From positions 537,001 to 601,000 of the forward strand of contig JAWQEG010000509.1 of assembly GCA_033782935.1 (NCBI GenBank): a stretch of DNA of 64,000 nucleotides. The letters are read 5' to 3'. The position numbers and the translations under genes were made by a program. This stretch comes from Petrolisthes cinctipes (lineage: Eukaryota > Arthropoda > Malacostraca > Decapoda > Porcellanidae). Below, piece after piece: positions 29,212 through 40,063 of the stretch; position 1 is the stretch's first letter, and each line of letters begins with the position of its first letter. A model generated the notes under the pieces. The model saw only the letters and a list, made by a program, of their open reading frames with translations. It was not told the DNA's origin and made no database searches.

Positions 29212-29432
29212 TTTTTTTTTTTTCAATTCCTTGTGCCATGGAATCAATCAATAGGCAGACAACAATACATAAGGGTAGGCGGGACCCATGAAAATCCAAT
29301 GACTACACACACACACAAACACATAACAGAATGAAGCACAAGAATACAGACAAATATTTACATTATGACCTACGTAAATCCACCAAAACGAGGGTGGAGT
29401 ACCAGAAGTTCCTCCAAAACCTGGTGGTTCAG
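29212..29432 (-). mobile_element. 5'-truncated N1 fragment (3' end only)
   Basis: A T-run (29212-29223, the poly(A) tail), then the N1 3' UTR and the last ORF2 codons (reverse of VRHPRFGGF). tcaggg(g)ag lies on both sides and may be the target duplication. Confidence 0.85.
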
Positions 29433-29489
29433 TCAGGGGAGGGGTTAGCAAGGAAAGATTCTACACCATAGCCCTTACCTTCCATGATT

Positions 29490-31410
29490 AAAAATATACT
29501 AGATGGATATCCATAGTTGCTTCACAATTCAACTGATCAAACCAAGTAATTCAGTGGTGATTTTAGATAAACCAGATTATTTTACAAAGATGGATAACCT
29601 TTTAAGACAGTGATCGTTCAACGTTTGAGAAACTTGTGTCCTCGCCTCTAAAGCGGTTATCCTCAGACTTCAACAAAAAAGTAAGAAACCTTTTAAAAGA
29701 TGTGCTAGACGTGGATGCCAGTAATTTCATACAAATCAATCCCGGACTACCCTACATCTATGGATTACCCAAGACACACAAGCAACATGTTCCTCTACGA
29801 CCAATCATCGCCCAGACAGGTTCTTTTACCTATATATTATCGAAATTTCTGGCCAGTAAACTAGCACCTTTGGTTGGCACTTTCTCCAGTTCACATATAT
29901 ATAATTCATTCCCTAAATTTCTCCAATGGAAAGTTAGTAAGTTTTGATGTAGATTCCTTATATACAAAAGTTCCCTTTGATGATGTGTTAAGATTTTTAG
30001 CAGAGAAATTGCCTGACTGTAACATTAACTTAGGAATGCCACAAGATATGTTTCTCCAATTAATTAGCCTGTGTGTAGATTGTAATGCATTCTCCTTTGG
30101 TACCCAGTTTTATAAGCAAAAGTTTGGCATGGGGATGAGCTCTCCTTTATCTCCAATTATGAGTAACCTGTACATGAAATATTTTGAGACTTCCCATCCT
30201 TACAACCATTTCTCACCCAGATCTTACTTGGTTCAGATACGTTGATGACATTTTTTCCTTTTGGCCTAATACCCTTAACAATTCTGAGGATATTTTCTCA
30301 AATCTCAATGTATTGGTTCCCTCCATTAAATTCAAAGTAGAGTGGAAAACAAATGACTCCCTTCCATTTCTAGATGTACTGGTACAAAAAGATGCTAACT
30401 CTCTCAGTTTTTCAGTCTATAGAAAACCTACTCAGTGTAATCTGTATATTCATTTTTTCTCATACCACCATATTTCAACCAAAATGTCAGTGGTTTCTTC
30501 TATGTTTCTCAGAGCACTGTGAATTTCTAGTCCCCAGCACCTAGATCCGGAAAATGCTAAAATCTGGCAAATATTATTGGACATAAAATACTCCAAATAG
30601 TTCATAAGGAAAGCTTACTTCAAAGCTAGGAAATCATTTTTCGTGCCAAAATCCCCTGTTAAACAGAAACCATACATAACATTGCCCTATGTGTCAAGCC
30701 TTGATGTTGTCAAAGCTGTGAGTCAGGATTTAGATGTAAACATTGCATTTAGGTATAATTCAACCATAGGCTAAAATCTGTGTTAGTTAAGAGTAAGCCC
30801 AAGAGCGAAGTCACTGCCGGTGTGTATAAAATCCCATGCCAAGATTGTGATTTAGTTTATGTGGGTGAAACTGGCAGGGATTTGAACATCCATATAAAGG
30901 AACATAAATATGCCTGCAAAGTAGGAAACAACAACATTGCAATCCTTGTTCATTCATATGAAAAGAACCATAGAATAGATTGGAATGCGTGCCAAATGTT
31001 GTACAAATGTAGCAATTCTAAGAAACGTAGGATTGTTGAATTAGTATGTATTAATAAGTACAATAATTTTAACCTATTAGAGGGTATGTTTAAGTTAGAC
31101 CCAGTCATGAAAGGGTTAGTCAGTAAGTGTTTGCCGCCAAAAGTACTCCCACCACCCATCAGTGAAGCGCCTCGGGCAACAGGCACGACGGATTAGGTGG
31201 TGAAGTGAGGTTGCTGGCGGGTCACAACGTAGTGTATATAAACTCACTCGAAAGTAATGGATGTACAGTACCACTCTTAACCTGTATTCCTACTGAAGAG
31301 GGCGACAGAGGTCACCGAAACTTCTGGAATAAAATATTTCGTCTACCAGTTTGGGTTTTATTACTTACATTCATGATCACGTCAGTGTGATTTTCCACCC
31401 ATTGATGATG
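29490..31410 (+). pseudogene. Penelope-like element, decayed copy (RT + GIY-YIG endonuclease)
   Basis: Pieces in three frames: VVILDKPDYFTKMD (29555-29600); KKVRNLL...QINPGLPYIYGLPKTHK (29636-29947); FDVDSLYTKVPFDDVL, GMGMSSPLSPIMSNLYM and the catalytic FRYVDDIF (29940-30270); FLDVLV, YRKPTQCNLYIHF (to 30522); then, after a damaged linker, GVYKIPCQDCDLVYVGETGR of the GIY-YIG nuclease (30780-31196). The 3' end (caccgaaact ... ccagtttgggttttatt ... cgtcagtgtgatttt) is conserved with the copy at 62075-63875. Several frameshifts make it inactive. Confidence 0.88.
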
Positions 31411-31444
31411 TTGACGATGGTGTGATACCAGTATGATGATTCCA

Positions 31445-31925
31445 TAAACACACACACACACATTACAGAGCCATTGTACCGGTACCACACTAACACACAC
31501 CACACATACACACACATACACACACACTACAGTGCCATTGTACCAGTACCACACATATACACATACGCACACCACACATACACACACACTACAAAACCAT
31601 TGTGCCAGTACCACACATATACACATACACATACCACACATACACACACCATACATGCACACATGCATACTACACATACACATACCACAAATACACACAC
31701 ATACACACACACACAACACATACACACACATACCCACACACTACAGTGCCATTGTACCAGTACCACACATATACACATACACACATACACATACACATAC
31801 CACACATACACACACCATACATGCACACATGCATACTACACATACACATACCACAAATACACACACACACACACATATACTACAGAGCCATTGTACCGGT
31901 ACCACACATACACACACCACACATA
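31445..31925. repeat. Compound CA satellite with higher-order units
   Basis: CA-rich DNA punctuated by ccattgtaccagtaccacac, which recurs about five times; two successive blocks of ~150 bases (31597-31744, 31748-31888) share catacatgcacacatgcatac and are near-identical. Open frames here are repeat by-products. Confidence 0.9.
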
Positions 31926-31959
31926 GCCCGTGACTCTTGCGAGGCCCCGAGATTACTGG

Positions 31960-32060
31960 GTGTCGCACCAGATGAGACAGTGGAGCTTCGTGGTGATGTT
32001 GGTACCATAGCTTCTCTTCTGTCCCATTAGATGACGACACCTTATTTATACACGTCACTA
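31960..32060 (-). repeat. Short dispersed repeat with inverted ends, second copy
   Basis: The reverse complement matches 7834-7927 (gtgacgtgtataaataa, gtgtcgtcatcta, gaagctccactgtctcatct). Confidence 0.65.
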
Positions 32061-32089
32061 TCAAGGGAGAGCAGCTACACCGTCACTCA

Positions 32090-32278
32090 CAGCATCTTGG
32101 AATATGGTGAGTTGACGACGATGTAGGGGATATTTTCTTGATGTGTCGGTGTAGCCAGGATAATTGCCGAACAACTGGACCCAGTTCACCTCTGAAAAAT
32201 CTCAGACGTTTCCTCGTGGATTCGAACCCGGGTCCTTGACATCCGCAGTCCGTCTTTTTATCCACTCTGTCACTGCAC
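32090..32278 (-). mobile_element. tRNA-derived SINE, second family
   Basis: On the minus strand: a head with A-box-like cagagtggataaaaagacgg and B box gggttcgaatcc (32220-32231), then a body (gtctgagatttttcagagg, aattatcctggctacaccga). The body differs from the SINE at 14211. CA repeats flank it. Confidence 0.65.
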
Positions 32279-32365
32279 ACCACACATACACACACACCAC
32301 ACATACACACATACACACACACCACACATACACACAACACATACACACACACTACCGTCAACACC
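32279..32365. repeat. CA microsatellite
   Basis: CACACCACACATACACACA-type repeats following the SINE head. Confidence 0.85.
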
Positions 32366-32403
32366 ACCAATTGCATACGGCCTTATGTATCATGAATGTA
32401 CAG

Positions 32404-32580
32404 TAAGGCAACTTGATTCCTCCAAAGTATGCCAGGAAACAACAGGACCAGATGAACAAAATTAATGGTGGCCTGAATCTAGTAAGAATTTTATAGGGGT
32501 GGGATGGCTTAGGTCTAGTGTCTTATGTTTTGTTGTTGTTTTGAATAGTTTGGGTGAATCAGTAACATTCCAACATGCCA
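32404..32580 (-). repeat. Dispersed foldback repeat, copy 7 (interrupted)
   Basis: Starts with cttgattcctccaaagtatgccaggaaac in inverse orientation and later shows ttttgaatagtttgggtgaatcagtaac; the middle has been expanded by a G-rich insertion. Confidence 0.55.
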
Positions 32581-32595
32581 CAAACAAATTAAGGG

Positions 32596-32765
32596 TGTAT
32601 TACACACACTTTGGTACATTAGAGTGCCTTGATTCCTCCAAAGTATACCAGGAAACAACAGGATGAGAATAACAATAATATTAGTGTTCTGTTACTTGGA
32701 ATATGTTGGAGGCATCAGTTGCTCCACATTTCCCACCACCAGCACAATACTCTCCACTTAATTAA
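32596..32765 (-). repeat. Dispersed foldback repeat, copy 8 (full length)
   Basis: gtgtattacacacactttgg to ccacttaattaa; close to the reverse of 4704-4875, with both foldback arms present. Confidence 0.7.
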
Positions 32766-32817
32766 AACAGCTTATCTTATTGTGTTGTGTAATATCCTGT
32801 TAGACATATTTGAGGTA

Positions 32818-33029
32818 CAGTCGGCATCAGCAATTCGTATACACCACTGTGACATCAAGGGTTCGTAACAACTAAAAAAAAATAGTATATTAATTTTCTA
32901 ACACAAAATTCTTCTATTAATGTTATCTAGGTAATACTTGAATCAGTCAGCAGAACAATGCTTACAGTATGTGCAGAATAACAACTCCTTTTAACTAATG
33001 CTTTGTGTACGAATTCCTGAGGCCGACTG
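32818..33029. mobile_element. Mariner-type MITE, TA flanks
   Basis: Left end cagtcggcatcagcaattcg, right end its inverse (cgaattcctgaggccgactg): ~23-bp inverted repeats with two or three mismatches. TA lies directly outside both ends (32816-32817, 33030-33031). A 212-bp AT-rich, non-coding interior. It shares the first eight bases (cagtcggc) with the longer element at 57024-57496. Confidence 0.85.
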
Positions 33030-33033
33030 TACA

Positions 33034-33078
33034 TTTAGATGATGATAATAGTAGCATGTACCTTTGGTTAGAGATGTA

Positions 33079-33121
<43 letters not shown>

Positions 33122-33158
33122 CCAGATGATGATAATAGTAGCATGTACCTTTGGTTAG

Positions 33159-33212
<54 letters not shown>
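33034..33212. repeat. Tandem duplication containing (GT)n
   Basis: agatgatgataatagtagca followed by tgtacctttggttagag and a (GT)n run, present twice with a period of ~88 bases; the GT runs are ~45 and ~50 long. A further (GT)n run is at 33276-33299. Confidence 0.9.
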
Positions 33213-33213
<1 letters not shown>

Positions 33214-33419
33214 CCAGATTGACCACCAACACTTTACCCTCCCCCCTTTAATTTAAATCAGCGATTACTTACTTTGTGTGTGTGTGTGTGTGTATGTGTT
33301 CAATACTCCAACCTACATGCATCCAAGCTGTGGTACACAAATAATGATGATAATAATTAATGACAGAATAATAATAGTAGTAATAATCCAGGTACAGTAG
33401 TAGTTTCATGACTATGGAT

Positions 33420-33636
33420 GGTAAGGCTCCAGCACCATTTACATTCATTTCTATAGATGGTAAGGCTCCAGCACCATTTACTTTTATTTCTATGGGTGGT
33501 GAGGCTCCAGCACCATTTACATTCATTTCTATAGATGGTAAGGCTCCAGCACCATTTACATTCATTTCTATGGGTGGTGAGGCTCCAGCACCAATTGCCT
33601 TTATTTCCATGGGTGGTGAGGCTCCAGCACCAGTAC
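33420..33636. repeat. 39-bp minisatellite, 5.6 units
   Basis: Units start at 33420, 33459, 33498, 33537, 33576 and 33615 with ggtaaggctccagcacca or ggtgaggctccagcacca. The period is a multiple of three, so frames stay open on both strands. Each unit carries tttatttctatag and, three bases on, ggtaag, resembling adjacent acceptor and donor sites. No evidence of translation. Confidence 0.9.
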
Positions 33637-33700
33637 AAGACCTCTGACAGACAAGGGGTCCAACTCGTAGGTTATATGAACCTTTAGTGGAGTCATTGTT

Positions 33701-33740
33701 AGTTTTACACAGTGGCAGTATCGTAACCAATGTGGTATAA
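33701..33740 (+). pseudogene. U4 snRNA 5'-end-like fragment
   Basis: agttttacacagtggcagta continuing tcgtaaccaatgtgg resembles the conserved 5' end of spliceosomal U4 RNA (remembered consensus: gcgcagtggcagtatcgta.ccaatgagg) at about 29 of 35 positions. Similarity fades after ~33737, so the 5' stem-loop and the rest of the molecule are not conserved. It is best read as a truncated snRNA pseudogene. Confidence 0.55.
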
Positions 33741-33779
33741 GGTGCAGCCACTGCACACTGGCTACCATTAAGAATTGGG

Positions 33780-34450
33780 AAGTTCTTTTATAAAGAATCT
33801 CGGTGACCTACCCCTCCACAGGAAGGGTAGGTAAGTCTCACCCCGCCTCCACGTGGTGACCTCGGGGGACACCTCCCTGTTTTTATCAGTATTTTACTTT
33901 ATAGAAGCTGAAGGTGAAGCTGAAGGGGGAGGCGGTGTGGGGGCACAATAGGTTCCCCCACATATAGATTTTAATTTCCCTTTTAATATTATTAGTGACG
34001 AAAATGTTTTTAAATTATAATTATAATTATTTTTTAAGTGTATAGTGTGCAATTTTTTTCCTTTTTCTGTCTTTTATTATTATTAGGTACTAAAAAAAAA
34101 AAAGCTTGACAATGTTGATGACCCTTGTCCCTCAGGGGGTGAGCGCCGAGCGCTGCGTTGGCCTTGCCAGCCAACAGTGGCCCTCCAATGGGCCAGTGGC
34201 GGGGAGGGGTCTCCTGTCTGCCCTGTGGGGGACAGGAAAGGGAAAGATTGTTTGAGAGTAGTAGCGATTAATGTGAATGGAATGGTGAATGAGGTGAAAA
34301 GGAGAGAGATTGTGGAGTGTGCTTGAAAGAGTTAAATAGGTGTGTGTAGGGTGTCTGAAACTCATATGAAAGGATAGGGAGTGGAAGAGTGTGGGAATGG
34401 AGGGAAGAGTGTGTTGTGGGAAGGAATGGAAGGAGGCGTGATATGGACTG
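33780..34450 (+). pseudogene. 5' fragment of a non-LTR element (5' UTR and start of endonuclease)
   Basis: G-rich leader (33790-34240), then VVAINVNGMVNEVKRREIVECA (34258-34323), the start of an AP-type endonuclease as seen in RTE-like elements, then frameshifted remains. It is 3'-truncated: the sequence ends where the Jockey-like copy A begins near 34460, suggesting interruption by that element or deletion. Confidence 0.55.
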
Positions 34451-34659
34451 TGTAATGACCACTACTGATGTCTAGGGTTTTTAGCAGGTTAACGCATCAC
34501 TAAAAATAAACACAGAAAGGATATGAAAAGCCAAGTCATTGAATTCAATAATCATATACTTAACAATTAGCTTACAACACAACAAATTAAATGAAACACA
34601 AAAATTTACATTGACATAAAAATAATACAATAATTTACAAATAAATAGAAATAATCCCA

Positions 34660-34762
34660 TTATGAAAGAACAAGTTAGTGAATACATCTTCCAAGATTAC
34701 AATTACATATAAATTATCCCAGTAATGAAAGAACAAGTTAGTTAGTATATCTTCCAAGACTC
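34660..34762. repeat. Tandem duplication in the copy A 3' UTR
   Basis: cattatgaaagaacaagtta and aatgaaagaacaagttagtt, each followed by atatcttccaaga-type sequence, a period of about 55 bases. Confidence 0.75.
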
Positions 34763-34999
34763 TGCCTTCTGAAAACTGACAATTGGTATTACCACATCGA
34801 TGTAAGTAAGGTGAAGTCCGTTTATAACACCACCGCTACCAGGAGGGAAGAGACACCAGCCGAGAGCAAGCAAGACTCACTCACTCACTTGTTGGATTTA
34901 TTGGCTATCAACCAGTGGCATATAGCCAAAGGTCACTAAACCAATGATTCCATTTTATTAGATCAATCTATATAAGGTCATAAAGTTTTGTCTCCCTCA

Positions 35000-37900
35000 G
35001 AAAACTCATTAGTTTGTTTATAATATTCTTGTCATCTGATGGAATATTTTAGATGGTGGAAGCCGTGTTTTTAAGTTGGAAGTATTGTTTAATTTTACAT
35101 CTTTGACTGTCAAATTTATTACAAAAAATTAGTAAATGACTTATGGACATTATTGTATTGCACGAGGGGCACTGAGGGGGAAAACTTCTGTTCATTTATG
35201 GCTTTAAGTGAGTTATTTTGGTGGCGTTGACCCGAAGACGAGCCAACACCACCTCGTCCCTGCGGCTACGTCATGATGACGTAGCCCAGGGTTCCATTAC
35301 TTCTTTGACTTTATTTCTGATGTCTAATCTGGTCCACTGCCTTTGCCACAGGAGATGAATTCGAGACTTAATGAGGGAAACAAAACACCTGAGATCCGTA
35401 CGGACTATGCTCAGGTCCAGATCAACAGTTGACCCGGCTAGTATATCAGCCTGTTCATTGCCATAGATACCATAATGTGAAGGTACCCATATTAGCTTGA
35501 TTGATTTATTGGCACAAAACAGCTTACTCATGATATTACCCTGTATTTCGTTGTTAGTTGTATTTAAGGATTTAATAGCTTTAAGTGAACATAATGAATC
35601 AGTAAAGATAACTATCCTACCGTGGGTCGTCGATAGGGCAAAATCCAAAGCTTTATTAATAGCAAAAAGTTCTGCAAGAAAAATCGATGTATGATTCGGC
35701 AGTCTGAATCTTAACTGGCATTCAGTCGACCACACACTTGCACCCACACATTCATCCGTCTTGGAGCCGTCGGTATACAGATGGAAATATGAAAGATGTT
35801 TAACAATTATCTCATGAAACCTCTGGTGTACCTCCACCTCCGGCACCCGGGATTTAACCCCTGGCAGCCAGGAATCCACAATAGTGAAGGGGGGTGTTAC
35901 CCAGGGTGCAATGTTTACTAAAACCAGGGAATCGATTGTTGATAATTTTATTCCGACACACTCTACGAGGTCGTGGAGTCTTGCTCTGAGGGACCTCACG
36001 CCAGTGCCCTCCGGGGCCATGCGACACCCAGGCGGATAACTCGGCCCTTCCGGGGGCCTATCGCCATGGCCCCCCGGCTGCAAATGCATCACCAAGGCAT
36101 TACCGGGAGGATGACTAGGCTCCACGGGTACCTGAACTTGGGGCCTGGTCCCCATTGGCCTCACGCCAGTGCCCCCTTGGGTGCACGGGTTCCCGGACGG
36201 ATGACTTGGTCCCTCTGCCAGGGGCCTAGCGCCATGGCCCCCCGGGTGCAGTTGCAGTAGCAAGGCATTCCCGGGAAGATGACTCTGCACCCTGGATTGT
36301 TTAGCACAATATATTAGAAGTTGTTGATCTCGTCTTAGACGGAGGGGAGGTACTTGTGACTCCACCTCTAGACGCTCGATTCGAGTGCAACATAGGGCTC
36401 AAAGACACACACGCAAACACACATTGTGTACAACATCCAAACCTTTCAACACAGACTCAGATGCCGAACCATACACTATTGACCCATAATCTACTCTAGA
36501 TCTAGATCGCCATGTCATTCAACTGTCAAAATGCAGTCCAAGAAATTTATTTGAATATAATATAGGTAGGGGGTTGTCACCCATAGTCAGCCGGACGTCT
36601 GGCTTCTTCCTATGAGTGAAAATCACCCCTACACTCTTTCTAATTGAAAACTTAAAACCCCACTGGAGGCCCCAATTGTGAATCAAATCCAGTACCAATT
36701 GGATCCGAGTTTCCAAAAACTCTACACTACAGCTGGAGTGCCATATCGCACAGTCATCAAAGTACAGTGAGTATTTAAGATTTCGAGGAGGAGCTGGTAG
36801 AATGTAATTGATCATACATAGAAATAAGGTCGGAGACAGAACACTCCCCTAAAGGATCCTGTTTGCCTGGACAAATATGTCCGAGAAAGTGACTGTGTCC
36901 GAAAAAAGCTTGACAGAGAAAGTTCTGTCAGAAATGAAATTCTTACAAAAAAGGGCAGGTTACCGCGTAATCCCATCGCATATAGTTTTCTGAGGAGGCC
37001 ATGTTGCCAAGTCATGTCGTAGGCTTTTTCAATGTCTAAAAATACTGCAATCAAAAATTGTTTTTTGGCAAATGCCTCTTGAATTTGAATTTCCAGGTTT
37101 ATTAGCCGATCGAGCGTCTGGCGACCTTTTCGGAAGCCACACTGCTCGTCAACCAGCAAATTCCTGGAATTTAAAAAATGCAATAACCTACGATTAACAA
37201 TTCGTTCCATTACCTTGCATAAGCAACTTGTGAGCGCAATAAAGCGATACGATGAAGTCGATCTGGGTCCCCCCCTCCTTTCGGTATGGGAATGACATGT
37301 GCAAAGTGCCACGAGTTTGGAAAGGTGTGACCACTCCAAATCTCGTTAAACACCTGCAACATCTTGATCATGGAATCATAATCAAGATGTTTTATCATCT
37401 CATACCGAATCTCATCGGGTCCTGGGGATGTCCCACTACAGGCTCCTAGGGCTTGGTTAAGCTCTTGCATTGTTAGTTCACTGTTGTAATCTAATTCATC
37501 TCCTGTGGCAAAGTCAATATGTTGCAGCTCTGATGCTTCCTTGATGGGCAGGAAAGCTGGATGGTAATTTTCAGAGCTGCTAACAAAAGAAAACTGCCTG
37601 GCGAGGGCGTTAGCAATGTCTCTAGGTTCGTCATAGTTGATGTTATTAAAAGAGATGTTGGTCATTTTATTGGAGATTTTTTTCTTATTTAATTTTCTTA
37701 CAGTGGACCAGACTTGGGAAATTGATGTTTCACTGTTAATACTAGAGACAAAGCATCGCCAGGAGTCTCGTTTGGCTTGTCTGATGGTTCGACGAGCCCT
37801 AGCTCTCGCAAGTTCATCCTTGCGAAAGTTCTCATCACCAATGTGATTTTTTATAAGCCTGTAGGCTCTATTCCTCTCTCACAGTACCCTGCGACAATTT

Positions 37901-38790
37901 GGCGTCCATCATGGAACTCTATGCTTTGCTCTATCTATCGAAGTCTTAGGAATTGTTGCCGTTGCGGCTTTAAGGATATTATCTTAAATATTATTTACTT
38001 TATAATCAATGGTTTCTCGAACAATTTCAATACTGACACCCTTTGTGAAGGACACCTAGTCTGCGTTTTTTACGTTAAATTTAGGTGCTGAAGGCTCTTT
38101 AATAGTGTCGCTTTTAAATTTAATCAAAATAGGAAAATGGTCGCTTCCCAATGAGTCATCAACGGGTAGCCACTGGCAAGTGGCTGCAATTGATGGGGAG
38201 ACCAGAGATAGGTCAAGGACGCTAAAATTACCAGTATTATCATCAACTCTCGTCGGACTACCGTCGTTCAGAAGAACCAACTAGGAATCACTGATTAGCC
38301 TAGCCACCTGTTCCCCCTTTCTATCATCCTGCAGGGAACCCCATAACGTATGATGAGCATTAAAATCTAATACAATTAATTTTCTACAGGGCAGACTGTC
38401 CTGTAGATCAAAAACATCATCATAAGTTACTGTATCAGGAGGACAGTAGACAGAACAGATAGTCAGATAGGTGCCACCGAATTTTACTCTGCAAGCGACA
38501 CTTTCCAGAGGAAAATTACAGGGCACATCAGTGAAAGGGAGGTTATGGCGGATGTAGATTGTCACTCCACCTCCACCCCTCCCCCCACGGTCCCTCCTAA
38601 TTAACATGCAGTTCCGAAGCTGAACAACCTCGTCTTCGACTTGGTCGTTCAGATGAGTTTCCTGAAGGGCAATAATATCGACAGCGTAAGAACAAGCCAA
38701 AAGTCTGAGTTCATTTAATCTAGCTCTAAGGCTTCGACAGTTCCATTGGAGTATGGTTAGCGCGAAGATTATCGCTGTTTATGTGGTTTC
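35000..38790 (-). pseudogene. Copy A ORF2: endonuclease / RT / RNase H, broken
   Basis: Endonuclease: LQWNCRS start near 38750, ALQETHLND, YCPPDT, LDFNAHH, SDHFPILIKF (to 38056), with a TAG at 38281. RT: GTSPGPDEIRYEMIKHL (37420), FIALTSCLCKVMERIVNRRL, FRKGRQTLDRL, FLDIEKAYDMTW (37000-37340), then a frameshift; the palm block around YFDDCAIWH (36760) replaces the usual YADD. RNase H: LYTDGSKTDECVGAS, LAELFAIN, FTDSL, WVPSHYGIYGNEQAD (35440-35780). A C-terminal Cys motif with stops follows to ~35150. Between RT and RNase H lies a GC-rich insertion (35994-36290). It is not functional. Confidence 0.82.
35994..36290. repeat. GC-rich tandem duplication inserted in copy A ORF2
   Basis: cctcacgccagtgccc begins at 35994 and again at 36159; the two ~165-bp units share cgccatggccccccgg and aaggcatt.ccgggaagatgac. 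The segment keeps the minus-strand frame open, adding ~85 Pro/Gly/His-rich residues that the related copy B (near 42360) lacks. Confidence 0.75.
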
Positions 38791-40063
38791 TTGGGGCCTT
38801 GTTCGTCTGGCCGAACCTTTTTGTGCTGGAAGGGAAGACCCTCTTCCTCCCCTGCACTTCCCGGGGACCTCCCGCAGGCTGGTTTCGCGACGGTAGCCTC
38901 CATCGCCTGTTCCTTTCCATGAGGTACAGAGCCAGTCCTCGAACGGCTCGTCTCGCGACGAGCCGGACGACTCCCGGATGTAGGCTTCATGGGAGTCACC
39001 TGAGCGAGAACATAAGATCTTGAAGCTGATACGGTATCATCAGCCTTGTGGTGCTTCTTTTGTAGGGTTGATTCAAATATTTCTTCTAATTTCTAAGCCA
39101 AATTTTCTACTTGAAGCATTAGTTTGCTTACTTGATCTTTTAATTCTTTAATTTCTTTATCCTTAGCCTGGATAGTCACGTTGACATCAGTTGCATTAGC
39201 AGGAGCAGTGGTGCCAGTTATTGCTGCAGCATAGGAAACTGTGGGAGTTTGGTTAACCCCCTCCACCTTCCTCTTTGACTCACCATAACTGACATCATGA
39301 GCCCTCATGTATGCCATTGCCTCAGTCTCCACTTTAAGGCTCCTGCAGTCACCTGCACTTGCCTGGTGGGGGCCACCACAATTAGCACACTTGAAAACTG
39401 TCTCTGTACACACTTCTGTCTCGTGACTACATGCACATTTACCACAAGTTAATGAATCTTTACTGCAGCACCTCAATGCTGTGTGTCCGAATTTCTGACA
39501 ACGGAAACAACGCATCGGTTTCTGAACGTATGGTCTTACATGAACTATTTCGCAACCAATTTTAACTGTGTCCGGAATCTGGGCTGAAGCAAAAGTAAAA
39601 AAACATAAGCCAAATTTCTCTCTCTTGTTCTCTCTCATCCTGGTTAAAATGTCTGCCTCATTCAGAGCGGCCAAATCCCTGTGGAAAATGACGCCCTTAC
39701 AGGTACTTGGCCCCACTGGAATAGTGGTTTTCACCTTCAGGTCATGAATCTGCGTCAGTTTAAGGAGATCCTTAACCTGGGATGCCTTCAGTACTTTCAC
39801 CAGAAGACTACCATCAGGTAACTCCTTAGAACAATCAAGACTGCCACCTGCTTGACCATCAAGGACCTTTTTGGACCCTCGTCTACACATCTAATATTTA
39901 CGTATCGAGCATTCATTGGAGGAATTTTAATATCAAGTTGTCGTTGTCTGTCTGCCTTAGGAGTTCCATTATTGTCAGCCATTGTTCTAGTTTGGTCCTT
40001 GGTCGTTAACCTCCCTCCTTGAGGAGGATGGAGACTAGTCGGGGGATCATCTATCCGGGGCAT
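38769..40063 (-). pseudogene. Copy A ORF1: Gag-like protein, broken
   Basis: Starts with Met at 40063, shifts frame near 39830-39890, then runs open to a TAG at 39093 and continues in the same frame to 38769. Contains an RRM-like region (HDLKVKTTIPVGPSTCKGVIF, one strand of which is conserved in Jockey ORF1), three zinc knuckles (CFRCQKFGHTALRC, CGKCACSHETEVC, CANCGGPHQASAGDC; 39340-39510) and a coiled-coil segment (KDKEIKELKDQVSKL). The basic tail is rich in Lys/Arg. One frameshift and one stop make it inactive. Confidence 0.8.

Noticed and set aside
31445..31925. CRISPR-like array (regular repeats with spacers)
   Set aside because: Units are CA-rich satellite with variable spacing; the organism is eukaryotic and no cas genes are present.
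33269..33751. 160-codon frame with Gly-Ala-Ser-Pro-Pro repeats and its counterpart on the + strand
   Set aside because: Both strands are open because the minisatellite unit is 39 bases; no evidence for translation.
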